64,000 bases of DNA from Glycomyces sp040645615 (GTDB lineage: Bacteria > Actinomycetota > Actinomycetes > Mycobacteriales > Micromonosporaceae): NCBI RefSeq assembly GCF_040645615.1, contig NZ_JBEYYO010000006.1:139340-203339 (forward strand). Reading direction: 5' to 3'. This document shows, in pieces, positions 31,995 to 41,709 of this stretch (positions are counted from its first letter, which is position 1; each line of letters starts with the position of its first letter). The notes under the pieces are model-generated. The model had not been told where the DNA came from, searched no databases, and saw only the letters and a list, made by a program, of their open reading frames with translations. A program made the position numbers and the translations under genes.

Positions 31995-33442
31995 GCGTCC
32001 TCCTCGGCGAGCCGCCGTTCGACGCGCGCGTCGATGTGCGACCGCAGCTCGTCGAGCCCGGCCCGACCGGCCGCGAACCGCGCGAACGCCACCAGCTCGG
32101 GCAGGTCCTCCGCGTCCCGAATCCCCGCGGTCGGCGTCGCCGCGTCGAAGGACCGCACCTGAAGACCCGCAGCGTCGAACACCGGGTTCAGGTGCACCAC
32201 GGTCGTCGCGCCGTCAGGGTCGAGCCGCTCGCGCCACACGCGCAGCACTTCGGCGGCCATCCCGGCGGGCGCGTTGTCCCACCCGTCCGATACCACCACC
32301 ACGAGCTCCGGTCGGGCCTCGAGCCCGTCGAGGAGACCCTGCCCGAGCGCGGTGACGCCCCGCGGCACCACGGTCAGCGCGTCCTCGCGCTCCGACAGCC
32401 AATGCGGTCGATAGTCCCCGGAGAGGCTTTCGAGCAGGAAGTGCACCGCGAGCGCCACCACCAGCGGCCTGCGCCGCTTCTCGTCCGACCCGCTCGACGA
32501 ATAGCTGTCGTCCAGCACCGAGGCCACCGGCCCCCAGGTCCCGGCCCGGTCGCCCGCGACGCGGGCCGCGGCACCGCGAAGCGCGCCGGTCAACTCCGAG
32601 CGGCGCTCCTCGCGTTCGGGCACCGGCAGTGCCAGCACATACGCGGCCAACCGCGTCAACGGCATCCGACCCAGATCGGCCTCGTCGGCGGCGATGCCCG
32701 CACCGGTGCGGAGCGCGCTGCGCTGAAGCCGCAACCGTTCACCCCGAGTGAGCCGCGGTTCGATCCGCTTCAAGAACTCGGCCCGCGTGATCCGGTGCTT
32801 CGCGGCCAGTCCCTCGGCCACCGTGTACGGCAGCTCAAACACCGCCGACCGGTCGAAGTGCGCGCGCCGCCAAGTCTCGAACAACGGCGTGGCGTACCGG
32901 CCGACCGACATGGGCGCGAACAGGAACCGCTCCAACTCGGCGCCCTCGGACCCGCCGAAGCCGTCCACGGCCAGGTGCGCGTGCCGCACCGCCCGCTTGA
33001 ACCCGGCCCGGTACTTCACGGCCTCGAACGCCAGATGCTCGCGGCCCCGGAGCCATTCGCGCATCACCGCCCGGGTCCGCCGGTTGTTGACGCCCTCCCG
33101 CTGCAACGCGGTGAACAGCCGGTACACCCGCTGCGGCGCCATCCTTCGCAGCGTGACGCGGATGAGGCGGCCTTCGCGTTCGCGCTGCGCAGCAGTCGCC
33201 TCGCGGCCCGAGTGCAGCAGCGCGGCGATGATCGCGGCCGCGTTGAAGTCGTTGACGCCGAGCGCGAGCGTCGCCGCGTACAGGTCCCGGTAGTTCACCC
33301 GCATGTACTCGTGCAGGAACTCGATCGACCACTGCTGGAGGCCGTCGCCCGAATGGAACTCGCGCTGGCCGGTCGAGGTGATCGCGGCGTTGACGAACAG
33401 CAGCGTGTCCTCGGCGGCGACGCGGTCGGCGGCGGTGTCCAT
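31991..33442 (-). CDS. TROVE/Ro60-like protein with vWA domain
   Basis: A 483-aa protein. Residues ~25-260 form a helical, basic region (HEYMRVNYRDLYAATLALG, AAIIAALLHSG, LAFEAVKYRAGFKRAVRHAH) like the HEAT-type TROVE ring that binds RNA ends. Residues ~300-460 look like a vWA domain with a MIDAS site: DDSYS (D311-S315), T364 in RGVTALG and D386 in VVVSDGWDN. This is the Ro60/Rsr architecture, although divergent. Ro-type proteins bind misfolded RNA and Y RNAs; whether this one does is inference. No Y-RNA-like gene was recognised in the flanks. Coupled to the ARPP-2-like gene. Confidence 0.65.
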   Translation of the reverse strand: MDTAADRVAAEDTLLFVNAAITSTGQREFHSGDGLQQWSIEFLHEYMRVNYRDLYAATLALGVNDFNAAAIIAALLHSGREATAAQREREGRLIRVTLRRMAPQRVYRLFTALQREGVNNRRTRAVMREWLRGREHLAFEAVKYRAGFKRAVRHAHLAVDGFGGSEGAELERFLFAPMSVGRYATPLFETWRRAHFDRSAVFELPYTVAEGLAAKHRITRAEFLKRIEPRLTRGERLRLQRSALRTGAGIAADEADLGRMPLTRLAAYVLALPVPEREERRSELTGALRGAAARVAGDRAGTWGPVASVLDDSYSSSGSDEKRRRPLVVALAVHFLLESLSGDYRPHWLSEREDALTVVPRGVTALGQGLLDGLEARPELVVVVSDGWDNAPAGMAAEVLRVWRERLDPDGATTVVHLNPVFDAAGLQVRSFDAATPTAGIRDAEDLPELVAFARFAAGRAGLDELRSHIDARVERRLAEEDA

Positions 33443-33617
33443 GACGGGGCTCTCGGGGTGAGGGGAACGGGGCGCCGACCGGGGAATGATGGAGCGAAGG
33501 CGAACTGACGCTTACAAAACGGATCCGGAAATCGCACCTGAGTCCCGCGGTCGGCCGCCTCACCTTAACCGCGGGCGATGCCCGGCCGCCAGTGTGATTG
33601 CGGCCGGGCACCGGTGC

Positions 33618-34790
33618 CTAGCGGTTCCAGGTCCAGGCGTATTCGGGGTCTTCGGCGTCGAGGGCGCTTTGGCAGAGTTCGAGGGGGCGGAAGGTGTCGA
33701 CCATGACGGCGAGTTCGTCGAAGGCTTCGGCGCCGATGGAGCGTTCGGCGGCGCCCGGCTGGGGGCCGTGGGTGAAGCCGGAGGGGTGGAGGGAGATCGA
33801 GCCCTGCTCGATGCCCGAGCCGCGGCGGGCCTCGTAGTCGCCGCCGCAGTAGAACATGACCTCGTCGGAGTCGACGTTGTGGTGGTTGTAGGGCACCGGG
33901 ATCGCGTCCGGGTGGTAGTCCACTTTGCGCGGCACGAAGTTGCAGATCACGAAGTTCGGGCCCTGGAACACCTGGTGCGCGGGCGGGGGCTGGTGGATGC
34001 GGCCGGTGATCGGCTCGTAGTCGTGGATCGAGAACACCCACGGGTACAGGCACCCGTCCCAGCCGACGACGTCGAACGGGTGGTGCGCGTAGGTGAACTT
34101 CGTCCACAGGGTCGCCGAGCCGCGCCCGCGGTGCTGGACGTACACCTCCACGTCCTCGCCCTCGACCAGCAGCGGCTCGGTGGGGCTGCGCAGGTCGCGC
34201 TCGCAGTACGGGGAGTGCTCCAGGAACTGGCCGCGCACCGACAGGTACCGCTTGGGCGGGGTGATGTGCCCGGTGGACTCGACGACGAGGGTCCGCAGCG
34301 GCTCGTCGCCGGTCGGGACCACCCGGTAGATCGTGGACATCGGCATGATCAGGTAGTCGCCGCTCGAGATGTCGATCGCCCCGAACGAGGTCTCCACAGT
34401 GGCCGAACCGGCTTCGACGTAGATGCATTCGTCGCCGATCGCGTTGCGGTACAGCGGCGAAGGACGGTCGGCGACCGCATAGGAAATGCGACAGTCCGAA
34501 TTGGACAGCAGGTGGTTGCGTCCGAAGATCGCGTCCCCGGCGGCGTCGAGCTTGTGGGTGCGGAAGTGCCGCGGCTTGAGCGGGTGGTTCGCCACCGGCT
34601 CGGCCCTCTCGGGCCGGTGCTCGGTGCTGGAGCTGATCGCGGTGGGAGCGAAGCGGTGGTAGAGCAGCGAGGAGTCGGAGGAGAACCCCTCCTGGCCCAT
34701 CAGCTCCTCGGAGTACAGGCTTCCGTCGCCTTGGCGAAACTGCGTGTGTCGCTTGTCGGGGATCTGCCCGACCGAACGGTAGAACGGCAC
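33618..34790 (-). CDS. hmgA: Homogentisate 1,2-dioxygenase
   Basis: A 390-aa cupin-fold Fe(II) enzyme that opens the ring of homogentisate to maleylacetoacetate in tyrosine breakdown. The GTG at 34790 has AAGGAG five bases upstream. Family stretches: FGRNHLLSNSDC, DYLIMPMSTIYRV, HHPFDVVGWDG, NFVPRKVDYHP and SGFTHGPQPG, with the iron-binding His/Glu residues in the second half. Divergent from the 263-aa gene and fahA across a 224-base gap. Confidence 0.94.
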   Translation of the reverse strand: MPFYRSVGQIPDKRHTQFRQGDGSLYSEELMGQEGFSSDSSLLYHRFAPTAISSSTEHRPERAEPVANHPLKPRHFRTHKLDAAGDAIFGRNHLLSNSDCRISYAVADRPSPLYRNAIGDECIYVEAGSATVETSFGAIDISSGDYLIMPMSTIYRVVPTGDEPLRTLVVESTGHITPPKRYLSVRGQFLEHSPYCERDLRSPTEPLLVEGEDVEVYVQHRGRGSATLWTKFTYAHHPFDVVGWDGCLYPWVFSIHDYEPITGRIHQPPPAHQVFQGPNFVICNFVPRKVDYHPDAIPVPYNHHNVDSDEVMFYCGGDYEARRGSGIEQGSISLHPSGFTHGPQPGAAERSIGAEAFDELAVMVDTFRPLELCQSALDAEDPEYAWTWNR

Positions 34791-35002
34791 GTCGACTCCT
34801 TCGTCGGTTCGCGCGCGGGCCGAGGGTGTGGCCCCTGACGCGGTGGCTATACCAATTTGCGGCTCGCAAGCGTCGCCGAGCCTGCCCCGAGGATAACCGT
34901 CCCGCCGTTCGATTTCGACCGCTCCGCGCACCCGCGCGCACGCATCGGGCCGCTTCGCGCACCGCGTGCGCGGACCGGTGGACCCGAGCCGCCGCGCGCC
35001 CT

Positions 35003-35017
35003 TAGGCTCTGGGCATG
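35003..35017 (+). promoter_or_regulatory. Predicted -10 of a leaderless fah operon mRNA
   Basis: TAGGCT (35003-35008) is six bases before the ATG at 35015, with no RBS. TGGACC (34979-34984) could be the -35 with an 18-base spacer. Confidence 0.45.
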
Positions 35018-35802
35018 GTTGAAGCGATCCCCGCGGTGCTGCGGGGCCTGATCGACGACGCGGCGCTCTTCCCACCAGGAAACGCGCCCCTCGAAGCGGC
35101 CGTCCCCGCCCACCGCGGGTACCGCCAGTCCTGGTTCGCCCCGATGATCGGACCGCTCCTGGTCCCGCAGTCCCGCCTCGGCGACCTGCACCCGCGCGAA
35201 GAACTGCGCATCGGCGTCATCGTCGACGGCGACCTCGAACGCGTCCCCGCCGACGTGGCCGCTCTCGACCCGCGCGTCACCGTCGCGCACTACGAGTCGC
35301 GCCACCCCCTCGACCGGCTCGCCGAGCACGCCCCCGCGTGGGGCCGCCCGGTCTACGCCGAGATCCCCTTCGACGAGGCCGCCGTCGAAGCGGTCCGCCC
35401 CACCGGCTTCACCCCGAAGTTCCGCACCGGCGGGCTCACCGCCGAAGCGTTCCCGCCGCCCGAGGCGCTCGCGGCCGCGATCCGCGCCTGCCGCCGCGGC
35501 GGTCTCCACTTCAAACTCACCGCCGGACTCCACAACGCCGTGCGCCACCGCGACCCGCGGACCGGTTTCGACCACCACGGCTTCCTGAACGTGCTGGTCG
35601 CAGTCGACGAGGCCGAGAGCAACGCCTCGCTCGACCAGGTCACCGAGACCCTCGCGTCCACCGACGCCGAAGGCCTCGCCGCCCGCGCCAAGCGGTTCCT
35701 CCACCGGCCCCGCGCCCTGTGGACCGCGTACGGCTCGTGCAGCGTGGACGAACCCATCGACGACCTCATCGCACTCGGCCTCCTGCACCGAGGGGAGCAA
35801 TC

Positions 35803-35806
<4 letters not shown>
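35015..35806 (+). CDS. Conserved protein of unknown function coupled to fumarylacetoacetase
   Basis: A 263-aa soluble protein with alternating beta/alpha pattern, possibly a TIM-like barrel. Distinct conserved-looking stretches: IDDAALFPPGNAPL near the start, KFRTGG near residue 130, HFKLTAGLHNAVRH near 170 and HHGFLNVLVA. No known catalytic family is recognised. It starts a leaderless transcript and its TGA overlaps the fahA ATG. The tyrosine route needs a maleylacetoacetate isomerase between HmgA and FahA and none is recognisable here, so this protein is a candidate (inference). Confidence 0.75.
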
Positions 35807-37026
<1,220 letters not shown>

Positions 37027-37091
37027 GACCCTCGCGCACCCGGGCCTCGTTCCCGCTCGGGTGCGCGCGATCGCTGTGGGAGGATCACCGC

Positions 37092-38132
37092 GTGTTCCCA
37101 GACCCGCGCATCGTCGTCTCGACGGCCGAAGAGTCCCTTCCCCTCGCCATTCGCGAACTCGAACTCGACTTCGGGCCCGAAGCGAAGGTGGAGGCCATCG
37201 GCCCCGAGATGGCCGTCGTCACCGCCCCGAGCCTCTCCGCCCAGGAGGTCGCCGACCGCTGCGAGGCCGCGCCGCTGGTCTTCCCGCGCCACCTGACGGT
37301 CGAGGTCGCGCTCCTGGACGCGGACGCCGACCTCGACCGGATCGCCGCGGCCGCCCTCGCGGCCGTCCGCGAGGCCGCTCTCCCGCCCTCGCTCGCCCTC
37401 CAAGTTTGGGTCAGCGGCCCCTCCTCCTACGAGTTCGGCCCCGCCGCCGTCTTCGGCGCGATCGCCGCCGAGCTCGACGCCGCCGGGTACGCCGTCGCCA
37501 GGTCCGGCCGCCGCCACGTCCTCTCCTGCTGCCTCACGCCGCGAGGGATCCTGTTGGGCCTCAACGAGACCCGCGACAGCCTCAGCGACTGGCCCGGCGG
37601 CGGCGTGCGCCTCTCCAAGAGCCGCGACCAGATCTCCCGCGCCGAGTTCAAACTCGAAGAGGCGCTCACCGAGTTCGGCCTCGACCTGCCCGCGGGCGGC
37701 AACGCGCTCGACCTCGGGGCCGCCCCCGGCGGCTGGACCCGGATCCTGCGCCGCCGCGGCCTCCGCGTCTGGGCCGTCGACCCCGGCGACCTGGACGAAC
37801 GCCTCGCCCGCGACGGCCAGATCAAGCACCTCAAGGTCACCGCCGGGCGCTTCCTCCACAGCAACCGCACCGTGTTCGACGTGGCCGTCAACGACATGCG
37901 CATGGACCCCAAGCTCAGCTGCGAGCTCATGGTCCGCGTCGCCGCGCACCTCGCGCCCGGCGCTCTGGCGGTCGTGACCCTCAAGACCGGCTCCCGCGAG
38001 GTCCTCGCCACGGTCAAGGCCTGCCTGGAGATCCTCACCGGGCCCTACGAGATCCTGCACGCCCGCCAGCTCCGCCACAACCGCCACGAGATCACCGTGG
38101 TCGCCCGCAGGACCGACGCCCCGGCCGACTAG
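37092..38132 (+). CDS. FtsJ/RlmM-like SAM-dependent rRNA methyltransferase
   Basis: A 346-aa protein. Residues ~1-175 are an RlmM-like N-terminal region including a THUMP-like part; residues ~185-340 are an RrmJ-type Rossmann fold. SAM motif ALDLGAAPGGWTRIL is near 206. The K-D-K-E tetrad of ribose 2'-O-methyltransferases is visible as SRAEFKLEEAL, VNDMRMD, LKTGS and HEITVVA. GGGAGG precedes the GTG. A 23S rRNA target is likely but not shown. It overlaps lrp tail to tail by four bases. Confidence 0.85.
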   Translation: MFPDPRIVVSTAEESLPLAIRELELDFGPEAKVEAIGPEMAVVTAPSLSAQEVADRCEAAPLVFPRHLTVEVALLDADADLDRIAAAALAAVREAALPPSLALQVWVSGPSSYEFGPAAVFGAIAAELDAAGYAVARSGRRHVLSCCLTPRGILLGLNETRDSLSDWPGGGVRLSKSRDQISRAEFKLEEALTEFGLDLPAGGNALDLGAAPGGWTRILRRRGLRVWAVDPGDLDERLARDGQIKHLKVTAGRFLHSNRTVFDVAVNDMRMDPKLSCELMVRVAAHLAPGALAVVTLKTGSREVLATVKACLEILTGPYEILHARQLRHNRHEITVVARRTDAPAD

Positions 38133-38611
38133 GCCCCGACGGCGCGTTTGACCAGCGGAAGCGTCCGGTAGGGGATCTGCTCGACCAGGGCCACGACCGT
38201 GGAGGCCCGCAGGATGCCGTCGGCCGCCAAGACCCTGTCGATCACGCTTTGCAGCTCGGCGTTGGTGCGCGCGACGATCCGGCAGAGCATGTCGCCGGTG
38301 CCGGTGACCGTGTGGGCCTCCAGGACCTCCGGGATGTGCCCGAGCCCGCGGGCCACGCTCTCGTGGCCCACGGCCTGGCGCAGTTCGAGCGTGACGAAGG
38401 CCGTCACGGGGTACCCCAGGGCCGCGGGGTCGATCCGCGGGCCGAAGTCGCGGACCACGCCGCGCGAAGCGAGCTTGTCGAGCCGGGCCTGGACCGTGCC
38501 GCGCGCGACGCCAAGGCGCCTGGAGCATTCGAGGACGCCGATGCGCGGTTCGGCGTCGAGGAGTTCGATGAGTCGGGCGTCGAGGGCGTCGACCTGCGAG
38601 AGACTGGTCAT
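38129..38611 (-). CDS. Lrp/AsnC-family regulator, probably of hpd
   Basis: A 160-aa Lrp-type regulator: N-terminal HTH (LDARLIELLDAEPRIGVLEC, then RRLGVARGTVQARLDKL) and C-terminal RAM ligand domain (VTAFVTLELRQ, VTGTGDMLCRIVA). The ATG at 38611 fits a leaderless promoter. It is divergent from hpd, with a 13-bp palindrome (38648-38660) between, so regulation of hpd in response to an aromatic amino acid is likely (inference from Lrp biology and position). Confidence 0.92.
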   Translation of the reverse strand: MTSLSQVDALDARLIELLDAEPRIGVLECSRRLGVARGTVQARLDKLASRGVVRDFGPRIDPAALGYPVTAFVTLELRQAVGHESVARGLGHIPEVLEAHTVTGTGDMLCRIVARTNAELQSVIDRVLAADGILRASTVVALVEQIPYRTLPLVKRAVGA

Positions 38612-38660
38612 GTTGTCCAGTCTAATCCGCGATTCGTTGGCATATTCGCGCAAGTTGCGC
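38609..38660 (-). promoter_or_regulatory. Lrp-gene leaderless promoter and divergent palindrome
   Basis: On the minus strand TAGACT (38619-38624) is seven bases before the ATG at 38611. Further upstream, GCGCAAGTTGCGC (38648-38660) is a perfect palindrome around its central base, a plausible Lrp site between lrp and hpd. Confidence 0.5.
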
Positions 38661-38773
38661 AGCATTCCGAGGTCTGCTTGCCCAGTGCCGGAATCTGAAC
38701 AATGATCAAGCCCACAGTCCGTGGCACGGCGAGACCCGCCGGCCGCGCCGGTCCGCGACCCGAGGAGGCCGTC

Positions 38774-39949
38774 ATGGTCGACACCACCAGCCGCAACGAC
38801 ACCCCCGAGACCGACCCGAGTCTCGTGGGCGAGGTGGAGCACGACATCCGCCAGGACGCCTTCCCGATCAAGGGCTGGGACCACGTGCGCTACTACGTGG
38901 GCAACGCCCGCCAGGCCGCCCACTACTACTCGACCGCGTTCGGCATGACCCTCTTCGCCTACCGCGGCCCCGAGCAGGGCTTCCGCGAGCACGCCGAGTA
39001 CGCGCTCAAGTCCGGCGGCGTCACGTTCGTCCTCGCCGGCGGCGTCACCGCCGAGTCCGAGGCCTCCGAGCACTACGCCCGCCACGGCGACGGCGTCATC
39101 GAGGTCGCCCTCGAAGTGCCCGATGTGGACGCGAACTACAAGCACGCGATTGCCCAGGGCGCCATCGCGATCGAGGAGCCGCACGACCTCACCGACGAGC
39201 ACGGCACGATCCGCCGCGCCGTCATCGGCACCTACGGCGAGACCCGGAACGTGCTCATCGACCGCTCGAAGTACACCGGCCCGTTCCTGCCCGGGTTCGT
39301 CAAAGCCGAGCCCATGGTCACCCCGCCCGAGAAGCGCTTCTTCCAGGCGATCGACCACATCGTCGGCAACGTCGAGCTCGGCAAGATGCGCGAGTGGGTC
39401 GGCTACTACGAGCGCGTCATGGGCTTCACCAACATCGTCGAGTTCGTCGAGGACGCCATCGCCACCGAGTACTCCGCGCTCATGAGCAAGGTCGTGGCCA
39501 ACGGCAACCGCAAGATCAAGTTCCCGATCAACGAGCCCGCCGAAGGCAAGAAGAAGTCCCAGATCGACGAGTACCTGGAGTTCTACGGCGGCCCCGGCGT
39601 CCAGCACATCGCGCTGGCCACCAACGACATCCTCGCCGCGGTCGACGCGATGCGCGAGAGGGGCATCGAGTTCCTGGAGGCCCCGGACGCCTACTACGAG
39701 GACCCCGAGATGCGCGCACGCATCGGCACCGTCCGCGTCCCGATCGAGGAGCTCCAGAAGCGGCGAGTCCTGGTGGACCGTGACGAGGACGGCTATATGC
39801 TCCAGATCTTCACCAAGCCGCAGCAGGACCGCCCCACGATGTTCTACGAGATCATCGAGCGGCACGGCTCGCTGAGCTTCGGCAAGGGCAACTTCAAGGC
39901 CCTGTTCGAGGCCTTGGAGAAGGAGCAGGAGAAGCGCGGAAACCTGTGA
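38774..39949 (+). CDS. hpd: 4-hydroxyphenylpyruvate dioxygenase
   Basis: A 391-aa Fe(II) dioxygenase that converts 4-hydroxyphenylpyruvate to homogentisate. Two vicinal-oxygen-chelate halves; iron ligands H195 (QAIDHIVGN), H278 (GPGVQHIAL) and E359 (FYEIIERHG). GAGGAGG precedes the ATG at 38774; an in-frame ATG at 38702 would add 24 unrelated residues. Divergent from lrp. hutU follows after only 11 bases, so tyrosine and histidine genes may share a transcript. Confidence 0.95.
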   Translation: MVDTTSRNDTPETDPSLVGEVEHDIRQDAFPIKGWDHVRYYVGNARQAAHYYSTAFGMTLFAYRGPEQGFREHAEYALKSGGVTFVLAGGVTAESEASEHYARHGDGVIEVALEVPDVDANYKHAIAQGAIAIEEPHDLTDEHGTIRRAVIGTYGETRNVLIDRSKYTGPFLPGFVKAEPMVTPPEKRFFQAIDHIVGNVELGKMREWVGYYERVMGFTNIVEFVEDAIATEYSALMSKVVANGNRKIKFPINEPAEGKKKSQIDEYLEFYGGPGVQHIALATNDILAAVDAMRERGIEFLEAPDAYYEDPEMRARIGTVRVPIEELQKRRVLVDRDEDGYMLQIFTKPQQDRPTMFYEIIERHGSLSFGKGNFKALFEALEKEQEKRGNL

Positions 39950-39960
39950 CGGGGAGCCAC

Positions 39961-41598
39961 ATGCACGCACCACACGGCGCCGATCTCCACTGCCGCAACT
40001 GGCAGACGGAGGCGGCCTACCGGATGCTCCAGAACAACCTCGACCCCGCGGTCGCCGAGCGGCCAGAGGACCTGGTCGTCTACGGCGGCACCGGAAAGGC
40101 CGCCCGCAGCCGGGACGACCTCAAGGCGATCCTGCGGACCCTCCTGACGCTCGAAGCGGACGAGACGCTGCTCGTCCAATCAGGACGGGCCGTCGGGGTC
40201 ATGCGCACCCACGAGTGGGCCCCGCGCGTGCTCATCGCCAACTCGAACCTGGTGCCCGACTGGGCCACCTGGCCCGAGTTCCGCCGCCTCGAATCGCTGG
40301 GTCTGACCATGTACGGCCAGATGACGGCCGGGTCGTGGATCTACATCGGTACACAAGGGATCCTCCAGGGCACCTACGAGACCTTCGCGGCCGTGGCCGC
40401 CAAGCGCTTCGGAGGCACCCTGAAGGGCACGCTCACGCTCACCGCAGGGTGCGGCGGCATGGGCGGCGCGCAGCCGCTCGCGGTCACCATGAACGACGGC
40501 GTGTGCCTGCTCGTCGAGGTCGACCCCGAACGGCTCGAACGGCGCGTGCAGACCCGCTATCTCGACACCGTCGCAGCGGACCTGGACGACGCGGTCGCCC
40601 AGGCCCTCGCGGCCAAGCGCGCAGGGGTGGCGAAGTCGATCGGCCTGGTGGGCAACGCGGCCGAGGTCCTCCCCGAGCTCCTCGCCCGCGGCGTCGAGGT
40701 CGACATCGTGACCGATCAGACCTCGGCGCACGACCCGCTGTCCTATGTGCCCGCCGGAGTGTCCTATGCGGACGCCGCCGAGCTGGCCAAGGCCGACCCC
40801 GAGGCGTTCACCGATCGGGCCCGCGAGTCGATGGCCCGCCACGTGGAGGCCATGGTCGGCTTCCTCGACGCGGGGGCCGAGGTCTTCGACTACGGCAACT
40901 CGATCCGCGGCGAGGCCCTCGAAGGCGGTTTCAAGCGCGCCTTCGCCTTCCCCGGCTTCGTGCCCGCCTACATCCGGCCCCTGTTCTGCGAAGGCAAGGG
41001 CCCCTTCAGGTGGGCCGCGCTCTCGGGCGACCCGGCCGACATCGCCGCGACCGACAAGGCGGTGCTCGACCTGTTCCCCGAGAACCGGTCCCTGAACCGC
41101 TGGATCGAGCTCGCCCGCGACCGCGTCGCGTTCCAGGGCCTCCCGGCCCGGATCTGCTGGCTCGGCCACGGCGAGAGGGACGCCGCCGGGGTGCGCTTCA
41201 ACGAGCTGGTGGCCGACGGGACCCTGAAGGCCCCGCTCGCCATCGGACGCGACCACCTCGACTGCGGCTCGGTCGCCAGCCCGTACCGCGAAACCGAGTC
41301 CATGAAGGACGGTTCGGACGCGATCGCGGACTGGCCCCTGCTCAACGCCCTCGTCAACACCGCGTCGGGCGCGAGCTGGGTCTCGATCCACCACGGCGGC
41401 GGGGTCGGCATCGGCCGGTCCATCCACGCCGGGCAGGTCACCGTCGCCGACGGCACCGCCCTGGCCGCGCAGAAACTCGAACGGGTCCTCTCCAACGACC
41501 CCGCTATGGGCGTCATCCGGCACGTGGACGCCGGATACGAGGAGGCCGAACGCGTCGCCGAAGACCACGGCGTCCGGATCCCGAACCGCGAATCCTGA
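39961..41598 (+). CDS. hutU: Urocanate hydratase
   Basis: A 545-aa NAD-dependent enzyme that turns urocanate into imidazolonepropionate, step two of histidine catabolism. Family stretches: VVYGGTGKAARS, TAGSWIYIGTQGI, AGCGGMGGAQPL, DQTSAHDPLSYVP, LDCGSVASPYRETE and HHGGGVGIGRSIHAG. The ATG at 39961 has GGGAG upstream. Located directly after hpd and before a strong hairpin, apart from the other hut genes that follow the hairpin. Confidence 0.95.
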   Translation: MHAPHGADLHCRNWQTEAAYRMLQNNLDPAVAERPEDLVVYGGTGKAARSRDDLKAILRTLLTLEADETLLVQSGRAVGVMRTHEWAPRVLIANSNLVPDWATWPEFRRLESLGLTMYGQMTAGSWIYIGTQGILQGTYETFAAVAAKRFGGTLKGTLTLTAGCGGMGGAQPLAVTMNDGVCLLVEVDPERLERRVQTRYLDTVAADLDDAVAQALAAKRAGVAKSIGLVGNAAEVLPELLARGVEVDIVTDQTSAHDPLSYVPAGVSYADAAELAKADPEAFTDRARESMARHVEAMVGFLDAGAEVFDYGNSIRGEALEGGFKRAFAFPGFVPAYIRPLFCEGKGPFRWAALSGDPADIAATDKAVLDLFPENRSLNRWIELARDRVAFQGLPARICWLGHGERDAAGVRFNELVADGTLKAPLAIGRDHLDCGSVASPYRETESMKDGSDAIADWPLLNALVNTASGASWVSIHHGGGVGIGRSIHAGQVTVADGTALAAQKLERVLSNDPAMGVIRHVDAGYEEAERVAEDHGVRIPNRES

Positions 41599-41602
41599 CC
41601 GC

Positions 41603-41635
41603 CGCCGCGGGCCCGCTCCATGCGGGCCCGCGGCG
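41603..41635 (+). terminator. Terminator after hutU
   Basis: Perfect 14-bp stem (CGCCGCGGGCCCGC) with a TCCAT loop, ahead of the M20 amidohydrolase gene. Confidence 0.8.
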
Positions 41636-41709
41636 GGCGTTCACCGCGATTCCCGGACCGGCACCGGGACCGCCTGGGACACTTCGAAGACACCGAGAAC
41701 GGGGAACGC

